In this document: positions 1 to 7,703 of the stretch, in pieces
Layout of the letters: each line of letters begins with the position of its first letter
Position numbering within the stretch: position 1 is the first letter of the stretch
Source: an uncultured Ectothiorhodospiraceae bacterium
Lineage (GTDB): Bacteria > Pseudomonadota > Gammaproteobacteria > Nitrococcales > Halorhodospiraceae
NCBI GenBank assembly: GCA_913055575.1
Contig: CAJXLI010000003.1
Span: forward strand, 1-43,132
Reading direction: 5' to 3'
DNA length: 43,132 nucleotides
The notes under the pieces: generated by a model
Seen by the model: only the letters and a program-made list of their open reading frames with translations
Databases searched by the model: none
Told to the model about the DNA's origin: nothing
Program-made: the position numbers and the translations under genes

Positions 1-215
1 GGCCGCCCCGACTTCGGCCGCGAGTGCAGCGCCTGCGCGCCGCCCTCGGCGTAGCGCTCCAGCCAGCGGTAGAGCGTCCGCAGGTGAACACCGAAGGTCT
101 CAGCGACCTCCGCGACCGGCCGGCCCTCGTGAACCGCCTGGACCGCACGCTGACGGATCGGGGCCATCGCGTTGCGGTCTACCTTGCGCGTGTCGTGGTT
201 GCGTTTCGCCTTCAT
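1..215 (-). CDS. IS630 family transposase, N-terminal fragment (runs off the window)
   Basis: This is the first 71 residues of a transposase starting at ATG 213-215 and continuing beyond base 1. The visible part is a helix-turn-helix DNA-binding domain of the kind that opens IS630/Tc1 transposases. It has an arginine-rich lead, then a helix pair with VAEVAETFGV, then LRTLYRWLERYAEGG and a basic turn LHSRPKSGR. This is the usual order before the DDE catalytic domain, which would lie to the left. The start follows the basic MKAKRNHDTRK segment. The gene points the same way as the interrupted DUF499 gene. Family assignment rests on the HTH only, because no catalytic residues are in view. Confidence 0.8.
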   Translation of the reverse strand, partial: MKAKRNHDTRKVDRNAMAPIRQRAVQAVHEGRPVAEVAETFGVHLRTLYRWLERYAEGGAQALHSRPKSGR

Positions 216-258
216 GCTGGCCAGGGTAACAAATGGCAATACTTAACGGAAAGTTAGT
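1..258 (-). mobile_element. IS630-type insertion sequence, 5' end only
   Basis: The window opens inside an insertion sequence whose transposase reads out of the left edge. The outer boundary is placed near 258. There the reading frame of the neighbouring DUF499 gene stops making family sense (GDEPTL is followed by unrelated residues), and TA dinucleotides lie at 255-256 and 258-259. IS630 elements insert at TA and duplicate it, which fits. The far end and the second inverted repeat are outside the window, so the element size is unknown. The boundary could be a few bases off. Confidence 0.7.
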
Positions 259-771
259 AAGGGTCGGTTCATCGCCGATCGCTCGCTTCCAGTCATCCTT
301 GGCCGGGGGCTTGGGACCGTCAGACCAGAATGGCCGCATGACTTGGTCTGCATCGGTGCCAAGCTGCTTTGCCAGCGAGCCCCAGAGGAACTCATCTGGG
401 CTTTCCCGTCCGTCGAAGATAGCCACCCGGGCGGCTTCGTTATCCACCCGGTCCTGAACATCTTCCGGAAGGACCTCGGCGCGCCGCTCGGGATGCCTGG
501 CTAATAGACCTAGGGCCGCCATGAGGTGAGTCTTTCCGCCACCCATGGCCTGTGCAAGCTGAAATACCGCTTGGTCGGTTCCGCCGGCCAAGCGGATAAG
601 CCCCTCCCGCAGTAGCTCTTCCATGCCGCGAGTCAAGTAGTTGCGCTGGAAGAAAGCTTGACCGCCGTCGGAAGTGTTAATGGTTTCGGTCAGATTCTCG
701 ACCCCGGTTGCCACGCCGTATTCGAGAGTACCTTCCTCCAACTCGCAAGCGTCTTTGACGGTTTTAAGCAT
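258..771 (-). pseudogene. DUF499 (AAA-like ATPase) protein, cut off by the IS630 element
   Basis: About 171 residues of a DUF499-type ATPase, a family often found in defence islands beside DUF1156 DNA methylases. The N-terminus reads as a typical family opening (KTVKDACELEEGTL), followed by a P-loop AMGGGKTH and then VAIFDGRES. The frame loses similarity after GDEPTL, exactly where the Walker B strand should begin, because the IS starts there. Intact members run to roughly 1000 residues, so most of the gene is missing or lies past the IS. I chose ATG 769-771 because AGGAG sits 8 bases upstream; the in-frame GTG at 778-780 touches that ribosome site. It lies 88 bases downstream of zorD on the same strand and could be co-transcribed with it. 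It is probably non-functional as it stands. Confidence 0.72.
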
Positions 772-789
772 CCAGCTCACTCCTATTAG

Positions 790-809
790 GGTCTGCCCAA
801 TCCCAGACC
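790..809 (-). promoter_or_regulatory. Hairpin between zorD and the DUF499 gene
   Basis: A perfect 6-bp inverted repeat (GGTCTG and CAGACC, 8-base loop) lies in the gap between zorD and the DUF499 gene, just before the latter's ribosome site. No T-run follows it, so it is not a classic terminator. It could modulate read-through or protect a processed mRNA end. Role unknown. Confidence 0.3.
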
Positions 810-859
810 GTTATTGCCAAGCGTGCAAAATTTTCAGGTTTCATAAGATGAACGATTTT

Positions 860-3751
860 TCATATTGAACCTTCGAGCAAGCTGGCTTGATCCTCCTTAC
901 TAAAGCCCACGGGGGCAAGTACGGCCCGGCTCAGCTCACGCTTTTTGGTCAGCAGGCGATGGAGGTTCAGGTCAAAGCTGTGGTCCTCGAACTCGGGGTG
1001 GACCGCCAACGGGTAATACACATGAACCTCCTGTTCCTGCCCGATGCGCAGGGCTCGATCGGTACATTGGTCCTCCACCGCCGGATTCCACCAGCGGGAC
1101 AGATGGATCACATGGTTAGCAGCAGTGAGGGTAATCCCAACGCCGCCGGCCTTGGGTGACAGCAGCATGACCTGGAATTCCCCTGCCGGAGAGGTCTGGA
1201 AAGCCTCCACCTGCGACTGGCGCTGGGTGGTGTTAGCTTGGCCGCTGATACGTTGCGGCGGATTCGGCATCTCATAGCGGCGCTGCAGATAATCCAGGAG
1301 GGCGGCCTGGATATCCAGGAACTCCAGGAAAACAAGGGCCTTCTCCCCGCGAGCATGGATCTCGTCCAAAATTCGGACGGCCTCTTTTAGCCGGGCCGAG
1401 CTCTCCACGAGATCATCGGTCAGTCCAGAATCGGCCAAGTCACCAGGCACCAGGGAGGTTTTGCGCATATGATGCAGGGCTTCCAGCGCAGAGCCTTTGC
1501 CGCCTTGGTTGGCCGTTGCCGTGGCCAATACGGCCTTGTAGGCCTCGGCTTGGGGGTCCGGCATGGTTTCCTCGAGCACATGCTCGCGCTTTTCGGGGAG
1601 CCCCTTAAGGTGGTCCTCTTTCATCCGGCGAAGCAACTTGGGCGGCATCCCATCCTGTTCGGCCTCGAGCAGATCCTTGACCGTCCGCGCAGCCTCAGGA
1701 TCCTCTTGGGCGGGCTTTTCATACCGCTTTTCGAAGTCTTTCTGAGCCCCCAAGAAGCCGGGGTGAATGGCGTCCACGATGCACCACAGCTCGGTCAGGC
1801 TGTTCTCTACGGGCGTCCCCGTCAGGGCCAGGCCGAGATCGCCCCCCACTGATTTGGCAATGTCCGTCCCCCGCGTGCCGGGATTTTTGATCTTTTGCAC
1901 CTCGTCAAAGACGATCACTGCCCAGTCGATATCGAGGAAATAGTCGTAGCGATCCCGCAAGGTTTCGTAGGTGGTCAGCACCCACCCCATCTGCTCTAAC
2001 TCATTACGCCGTTCCCGGCTGGTCCTATCTTTCAGCTGCTTTAAATCCCGTCCGTAGGCCCGAAACAGCGGCCCCAGGCCAGCCCCCTTAAGGTGCTTTT
2101 CGGCTTCCGCCTCCCAATTTCGCAACAGGCCCGTCGGGGCCACCACCAAAAACGGCTTGTCAGGGTGGGAGCCATTCTCCATCTGCTCCTGGACCCAGGC
2201 CATGAATCCCAAGGCCTGTATGGTCTTGCCGAGGCCCATATCATCGGCCAAAAGCCCGCCTGGAGAGCCACTCACCCAGTGGCGCTGGAGCCATTCCAGG
2301 CCTTCCTGCTGATGAGGGAAAAGCTGAACGTTGCCGAGAGCGGCCGGCAGTCCGCCTACCTGGCCCTGCGCCGGACGAGCCCGCGACTGATAGCCAACCA
2401 CATCGAGGTTGTCGTCGATGACGGGGACCAAATGGCTTCCCGCCTCTTCCGCTCCAGACTTTTCTTGAGAGGCATTTTGGGCCTTTTCCTGGCTGCCCTC
2501 GGCGGGCTTGACTTTGGGGGCTACCTGCTGGAAGGCCGCCAGGGTTTCCTCATCCGCCTGGATGGTTTGGCCCTTGTACTCGATAGTGGACCAGCCCTCC
2601 TCTTGGGCCTGCTGGATCTGCTCGACCACCTCGGGCAGATCCTGCGCCTCCACCTGGTAAAACTGGTTACGGGTGGGCACCCCCAGGATCAGCTCTTCCG
2701 GTGGAAACCAGGCCTGATCACTGGGTACCGTGAATGCCCGGGCCTTGGGCTTCCATTCCCCTAGGTACTTAACGCGCTCGCTGACGAAGAGGGGGGTCTC
2801 GTGGAAAAGGGATTCCAGCTCTTCGGAGCCCAGCTCGTTGCCAAGGCGCTCACGTAGGGCGCCCTGGGGATTGGCGATAAACGCGCTGCGCTCCTGCGGC
2901 GAACCCTTCTGGACATCCCGCACGACTTGGAGGGCTTTCTGGACTGGCTCCGGAACCACCACGTACCAGTTGCCTGACAGGGCGTAACGTTGATGGGCGC
3001 GGGGAAGCTCCCGGAAGCGCTCGGCAAAATCCCGCTGAGGGGTTTCTGGGAGAACCGGGTCGGGCTCCTCTTCCTCCCCGTCTTCGAAGCCCTCACCGGT
3101 TTGGTCCTTGGTCAATAACACGGGATCGAAGTCGTCCATCCCCTTCAAATCCAGGGACAAGGTATCCGCCCGGGCGATATGCATCGTGCGGAGCTGGTCG
3201 GAGACATCCGCGTCCTCCGGCAGCAGCTCCTTGAGCTCAGCCCAACGCAAGAACCGGCTGTCCAGGTCATCCGGCGGGAGGTGGTTGTAGGCCTCCATCC
3301 CTTCGATCAGCCGGTACAGGGGATCCAGAAGCAAATATTGATTTGCGCCCTGTCTAACGAGCGTTCCAGTTCGTTTAAGCCCCATGGCGGGCCGGCCATC
3401 CGTGCGGATGGGCTGCCACTGAAAGCGGAACCCGGGTTGACTGAGAATTCCTTCACCCTGAATCCGAAGGCGGTAAGGGGCGGCACTCGGCAGCCCTATC
3501 TGCCGGGCAGCAAGATCAGAAAACCGAGCCAACTGATCATGGCTCAGGGAAAGGATATCCTGACTGTCATTCAGCTCTGCCAGACCATCCTCGGTAACCG
3601 CCACAAGGGGACCAACAGAGCCAGCTCCATTCGGGGTCCGAACAGAATGGCGCCCCCACGCTTGGAAAGGGAGCAGCCGCCCGTCCGAAGCTTGGCACCA
3701 AAAACGGTAGCCTGATTCATCAACCTCCCAGTGCAGCTCTCCCTGGCTCAT
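860..3751 (-). CDS. zorD: ZorD, SNF2-family helicase/translocase of type I Zorya
   Basis: 963 residues. In type I Zorya, ZorD is the effector-side ATPase, thought to act on invading phage DNA once the ZorAB motor has been triggered. About 480 N-terminal residues have no domain I can name. A complete SNF2 motor follows: Walker A DDMGLGKT with Lys509, the DEVQ box near Asp616-Glu617, LTGTPVEN as motif III, and the C-terminal lobe with AGGVGITLTAANHVI and the motif VI arginines in DRALRIGQ near residue 900. The frame is intact. Its start ATG overlaps the zorC stop by 4 bases (ATGA), so translation is probably coupled. GC is lower than in the flanking chromosome. The other SNF2 defence candidate, DrmD of DISARM, is ruled out by the zorA/B/C neighbours. 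Confidence 0.9.
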   Translation of the reverse strand: MSQGELHWEVDESGYRFWCQASDGRLLPFQAWGRHSVRTPNGAGSVGPLVAVTEDGLAELNDSQDILSLSHDQLARFSDLAARQIGLPSAAPYRLRIQGEGILSQPGFRFQWQPIRTDGRPAMGLKRTGTLVRQGANQYLLLDPLYRLIEGMEAYNHLPPDDLDSRFLRWAELKELLPEDADVSDQLRTMHIARADTLSLDLKGMDDFDPVLLTKDQTGEGFEDGEEEEPDPVLPETPQRDFAERFRELPRAHQRYALSGNWYVVVPEPVQKALQVVRDVQKGSPQERSAFIANPQGALRERLGNELGSEELESLFHETPLFVSERVKYLGEWKPKARAFTVPSDQAWFPPEELILGVPTRNQFYQVEAQDLPEVVEQIQQAQEEGWSTIEYKGQTIQADEETLAAFQQVAPKVKPAEGSQEKAQNASQEKSGAEEAGSHLVPVIDDNLDVVGYQSRARPAQGQVGGLPAALGNVQLFPHQQEGLEWLQRHWVSGSPGGLLADDMGLGKTIQALGFMAWVQEQMENGSHPDKPFLVVAPTGLLRNWEAEAEKHLKGAGLGPLFRAYGRDLKQLKDRTSRERRNELEQMGWVLTTYETLRDRYDYFLDIDWAVIVFDEVQKIKNPGTRGTDIAKSVGGDLGLALTGTPVENSLTELWCIVDAIHPGFLGAQKDFEKRYEKPAQEDPEAARTVKDLLEAEQDGMPPKLLRRMKEDHLKGLPEKREHVLEETMPDPQAEAYKAVLATATANQGGKGSALEALHHMRKTSLVPGDLADSGLTDDLVESSARLKEAVRILDEIHARGEKALVFLEFLDIQAALLDYLQRRYEMPNPPQRISGQANTTQRQSQVEAFQTSPAGEFQVMLLSPKAGGVGITLTAANHVIHLSRWWNPAVEDQCTDRALRIGQEQEVHVYYPLAVHPEFEDHSFDLNLHRLLTKKRELSRAVLAPVGFSKEDQASLLEGSI

Positions 3752-5184
3752 CGAGGCATTAGCTCCCTAAAAGGGATGGAAAATCCGGTCTGCTGTCGGA
3801 TATGCGAGGACAAATTGCGCTGCCAGCCTCCCGATTCGGATCCCTGATGGCTCCCCTCGAAATCCGGGTTCCCCACAAGTTGATTTCTTCGATACTGGCG
3901 CTGGTAAAAGCGGGGGGCTTGGTTGTTTTCAGCATGCCAAACCCGATATTTGCCCATATGGCTCCACTCGGTAACCACCATGCCCCCAATCCGCAGCAAT
4001 AGGACGGCGTGATTGGCCTTTACGTTGCTCCCGGCCTGGAGCTCGGCGTAATCCTGGCCCATATCCTTGAGCCGGCGCTTGGCCTCACGCCATGCATCCG
4101 GGCCAAAAGCGACCCACGCTTCCTCAATGAGGCCGGCCTCAAAATAGGCCGTCCAAAAGGCCCGGCGATAGGTCCAGTGCCGATCCGCTTCTCGGTCAAA
4201 GCTGGCCACGTGGTCCAGGAACCGGAAGAAGTCCTCCAGGGTGGACTGAACCAACCACCGGTACATGACCGCCACTGCATCTCGGTCCACCCCCTGCCAC
4301 ATAGGCTTGGAGAGCCGCGGATCTCCGTAGTGGTCAAGAAAAAACCCTTTAATGGATTGCTGAATTTCTGGCCTCGGATTGGCTTGGGCGAAGGGGAGAA
4401 GCAACGCCTCAGCCAATTCCGTCCTGAGCGCCGGGAAGCGGAGAGCGCCTTTCTCATCGGACTCATCCATCGACCAAGCTATAAGCTGCTCCAGCGGACG
4501 GGCCTCCGCATTTTGGTTCGCCAGATGCGCATGCACTTGAGAAACCGCCAAGGTGTAGCTGTGGCGGGCAAAACCATGGGTGCTCAGGGCCCCCGCCAGG
4601 CAAAAATCTGCGAGAACCGCCCCGGAACTGCGGTCGGTTTCCATAACCTGGTCAGCCAGGATGTGAGGACCTTGCTGGTCAAACAGCCCTACCTGGTTAT
4701 CGCATTGGGAAAACCGCCTGGCCTGTGGGCTTCGGGAACCGTTCACCAACTCTTGAAGGGCCTGGCGTACGGCCTCAAAAAACGGATACTCGGTCGGGTA
4801 AAAGTACAGAAAACAATAAGCGAGAGTGCTAATGGTGCTGCCGGTGGCAGATTCGCGCACTCGCTTTAGGTAGGCATTTAATAACTGGGGGTTAGCAGCT
4901 AAAGGTTGGACGTCCTCTTCCTGCGGTTGGAAAAGGATCCAGGGAGCCCGCCGAATATGCTTGGAGGCCAGATGGGTTACAGAGTCGGGAGAACGGGTGG
5001 CAGCCTTGAACGCCCGATAGGTCTTTTCCAAGCTGTAGGTATCCGGCTCTTGGACCTTCACCTCCCCTAGCTCCCGTTTTACCCGTTCAGCGGCTTGGGC
5101 TAGCTGAGGAGTCTCAGGAAGATCCCGATGGAAAGCCTGAAGAACCTGGCGTTCACGGAGCGTGTCACGAAGACCTACCATCAA
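3748..5184 (-). CDS. zorC: ZorC, EH-signature protein of type I Zorya
   Basis: 478 residues, soluble and without membrane segments. ZorC proteins carry the 'EH signature' domain and are known only as Zorya components. They are thought to work with ZorD on DNA in the cytoplasm. The signature is visible near the C-terminus: VVTEWSHMGKYRVWH with Glu406 and His409, preceded by the aromatic-rich stretch WTYRRAFWTAYFEAG and an LLLRIGG strand. The gene overlaps zorB upstream and zorD downstream by 4 bases each, the compact layout normal for this system. Identification rests on the signature plus position between zorB and zorD. No enzymatic motif was found. Confidence 0.86.
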   Translation of the reverse strand: MMVGLRDTLRERQVLQAFHRDLPETPQLAQAAERVKRELGEVKVQEPDTYSLEKTYRAFKAATRSPDSVTHLASKHIRRAPWILFQPQEEDVQPLAANPQLLNAYLKRVRESATGSTISTLAYCFLYFYPTEYPFFEAVRQALQELVNGSRSPQARRFSQCDNQVGLFDQQGPHILADQVMETDRSSGAVLADFCLAGALSTHGFARHSYTLAVSQVHAHLANQNAEARPLEQLIAWSMDESDEKGALRFPALRTELAEALLLPFAQANPRPEIQQSIKGFFLDHYGDPRLSKPMWQGVDRDAVAVMYRWLVQSTLEDFFRFLDHVASFDREADRHWTYRRAFWTAYFEAGLIEEAWVAFGPDAWREAKRRLKDMGQDYAELQAGSNVKANHAVLLLRIGGMVVTEWSHMGKYRVWHAENNQAPRFYQRQYRRNQLVGNPDFEGSHQGSESGGWQRNLSSHIRQQTGFSIPFRELMPR

Positions 5185-5987
5185 TCCGCCCCGTGCTCTT
5201 TAAGGTCCCGGACCACCTCGTTATTTTCCAAAGACGGCGGCGCCATAATGAAGCGCAAATCGATCCTGCGGTTGGCTGGATCGTTCGTCGGGGAGGCATG
5301 AGGGTTGACCGGCCGACCGGACCCGTATCCGCTGACGCTGAATATGGGCTGCCCCTTCCCATTTTCCAAGTTTTCCAGCTTGGGATTGAAATCAATCAGC
5401 TGTCGATAAGTAAAAGCCGCCCGGGCGGTGGACAATTCCAAATTGTCCTCATACCGAGACTGGGGATGGACTCCCATATTGTCCGTATGCCCCTCAATGA
5501 AGGCGGCCTCAAGCTCCCCTTCTTTTGCCGAATCACACCCCTCGGGGGGATTCGCTGCATAGCAGGGAACAACCTGGGAAAGTACGCCAGCAATTACCTG
5601 AAGCCGTTCCAGTTCTTTGGGGGGGAGCTTCGCCTTCCCTGAAGGAAAGGTTAAGGCCTTTTCGGTGAGGCGAAGGATCCCGTGCTCCGTTTCCACCTTT
5701 ACTCGGACCCCATATTCATCTTTCAGGGTCTGCTGTATTTCCTGCAGCATCTGCTCACGCATGAGCTGAGCATCCGTCAACTGCCCAATAGCAGTCTGGG
5801 CTTTCTGGCGAGCTTGCTCAGCTTGGCTATGGGCCTGCTGGAACTCGTTGCGGGCCGCCTGGAAACTGATGATGAAAGCAGTAAGGGTGACGATAAAAAT
5901 AAACAGCAGTCCGGCCATCATGTCGCTCACGGACATGAGGTAACCGGCGCTATCCTCCTCCAAAGCATGGTCTTCTTCTTCCGCCAT
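5181..5987 (-). CDS. zorB: ZorB, MotB/OmpA-like stator subunit of Zorya
   Basis: 268 residues. ZorB pairs with ZorA to form a proton-driven inner-membrane motor anchored to peptidoglycan. A short acidic N-terminus leads into one membrane helix, SVSDMMAGLLFIFIVTL. Its Asp22 matches the proton-carrying aspartate of MotB-type subunits. A coiled-coil stretch rich in Gln and Ala (about 45-90) follows, then an OmpA-like peptidoglycan-binding domain with FIEGHTDNMG, NLELSTARA and NDPANRRIDL. Two cysteines near 141 and 150 lie in a loop of that domain and could form a periplasmic disulphide. The start ATG overlaps the zorA stop by one base (TGATG), and the stop overlaps zorC. Confidence 0.92.
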   Translation of the reverse strand: MAEEEDHALEEDSAGYLMSVSDMMAGLLFIFIVTLTAFIISFQAARNEFQQAHSQAEQARQKAQTAIGQLTDAQLMREQMLQEIQQTLKDEYGVRVKVETEHGILRLTEKALTFPSGKAKLPPKELERLQVIAGVLSQVVPCYAANPPEGCDSAKEGELEAAFIEGHTDNMGVHPQSRYEDNLELSTARAAFTYRQLIDFNPKLENLENGKGQPIFSVSGYGSGRPVNPHASPTNDPANRRIDLRFIMAPPSLENNEVVRDLKEHGAD

Positions 5988-7574
5988 CAGTCAGCCTTAC
6001 TGTTAGCTTCGGAGAGCTCTTCCACAGACTCTTTGAGCTCAGATACGGCGCCACTCAGATGGCCGACAATGTCGCTGGTATGGCGATCCAGCCCCTGGAC
6101 GAACTCCTGAACCGACTGGGTGTAACGGGATAGCCCCTCATCGATCTCCTGGAAAGTTCGAGCCAGGGATTGATCGACCTGCTCGAATCGCTCCTGGTAC
6201 GCCTCCCAACTATTTCGAACCTGCTCCTGTACCTGCTTAATTTCATCCACCGCCTGCACCATGGCACTGGTCCCGGAGTCGATCTGGTGACCGACTTCAT
6301 CCAAGGTTTCGCTAGTCTCTCCAAACTGTTTCGCCGTTTCTTGAAAAAGCTGTGCTGTATCCGCTAGCGCCCGTTGGCTTTCGTTCACCCCCTCCAGCAT
6401 CTGTTGGAGTTTGTCCGCGATGGCGCTGGAATCCGCGTTCAGCTGCTTCACCGACTCCAGGGTCTGGTTAAAACCGTCCATGGTCTGTTGAAGCTGAGAA
6501 ACCCCATCGTTGAAAACCTGCTGCATCTCCTGCATGGCCTTTGCCGAGGCTTCTTCGGTTTCCCGGTGGCGTTGCTCAGCGGTCTCAATCTGCTCCTGCA
6601 AACCCTGGTTAAGCTGCCCGAGAGTGTCCCCAAGCTGTTGCAGCTCAGTCCCCGCCGCCCCCGTGACGGATTCCGAGAACCGTTCCACCAACTCCTGCAG
6701 AACCGCTTCATTGGAGCTTTCCCGATCCTGCCGAAGCCCTTCTACCGCCTCGATAACCCGCTCAAGCATGGGCCCCATAGGCTGGGTAACTTTTTCGTCA
6801 ACCGCCTTGGAAATTTGAAAAGCTAGCTGCTCCGTGAAGCCTTCCATGACCCGAGTCTGCTGGCGGGCGGTGTTAAGGCTTTCCTGATGCAAATGCTCTG
6901 GCGTTACCCGCTCCAGACGCTCATCCAACCCCCGGTTCCATCGGGCGCATTGCTTATCGAAGTCATGAATATAATGCTTTTCAAACCAAGAAAAACTAAT
7001 AGAGGTAAAAAGACCAACAATTGAGGTGAAAAAGGCAAGCGCCGCCCCGCCAAGGAGTTGTTGGAGGGCTTCATGCTGCTTGGATATGTCCTCAGAGGCT
7101 AATCCCTGGCTAGCCAAACCAATCCCGGCTACCAAGCCGATAAAGGTGAACATGATGCCGCTGCCGGTAAGAATGTTCGGTAGAGCATTGTAAAAACGAA
7201 CATTCAACCCGCCCAGCAAGGAATTGCGATTAAAAAATCCCGTTGGTTTTTCAGTATTCCGGATCCTCTCGGCATCATCTTCAATACCTGGGAAGAGCAA
7301 GGTTTCCGAAAACTCCCGCCAAGCGTGCTTCATATAAGGGTTCGCACGCAGGGATTCGTCAATGTCATAGAAATTGGCGGCGAAACCCGCTTCCCCCCTC
7401 GGAGGCCTCTAGCTGTTCACAGGCTGACGCTACATGGGCAATCCTGGGCCGAATGGCCCGAAGGAATCGAACAGCATGGAAAAGAGCAAAGCCGACGATT
7501 AGTAGAGCTACCGTAATAATCCCCGACCAACTGGTCAGGGCTTCCCCCAAGACAACCAACCAAGGCCCTTGCAT
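5987..7574 (-). CDS. zorA: ZorA, MotA/TolQ-like motor subunit of Zorya; frame broken once
   Basis: ZorA forms the proton channel with ZorB and carries a long cytoplasmic tail needed to pass on the invasion signal. The gene lies in two frames. Piece one starts at ATG 7572-7574 (AAAGG 9 bases upstream) and gives 69 residues with a membrane helix near 12-36. Piece two is open from about 7408 to 5987, with a first ATG at 7331-7333. It holds two more membrane helices (NILTGSGIMFTFIGLVAGIG and GGAALAFFTSIVGLFTSI) and about 270 residues of Gln/Glu-rich coiled coil. The frames overlap at a C6 run (7393-7398). Removing one base there joins EASEG to EAGFAANFYDIDES in one plausible ORF of about 528 residues. 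This is shorter than the E. coli type I protein (roughly 700). As written, the two-frame gene would give no full ZorA. Confidence 0.85.
7393..7398. repeat. C6/G6 homopolymer at the zorA frame break
   Basis: A run of six C (G on the coding strand) sits exactly where the two zorA frames can be joined by a one-base change. Such runs are prone to slippage in replication, in transcription and in sequencing. The run itself is seen; whether it is a switch, a mutation or a read error cannot be told from one sequence. Confidence 0.6.
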
Positions 7575-7703
7575 AAATTAAAACCTTTGGTTTTGTATAA
7601 AGAAAAATTGTCCCAATAAGGCCTTCATATCACTTTTCGGTAACCCCAAAGTGGCGCTTTTCCTCTTCCTTGATCTTGCCCCTCAAAATTCCCGCCAAGG
7701 GAT
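7575..7703 (-). promoter_or_regulatory. AT-rich leader of the Zorya operon
   Basis: 129 bases between the C-terminus of the YhaN-like gene and zorA. The zorA-proximal half is much richer in A/T than the surrounding DNA, with TTTATAC and TTTTAATTT on the coding strand. This is the only place for the zorA promoter. I could not fix a confident -35/-10 pair. No operator palindrome stands out. Confidence 0.4.

Noticed and set aside
860-3751. SNF2 helicase plus DUF499 as a DISARM or BREX system
   Set aside because: No drmA/B/C, pglX/pglZ or brxC-like genes are present, while zorA, zorB and zorC lie directly upstream.
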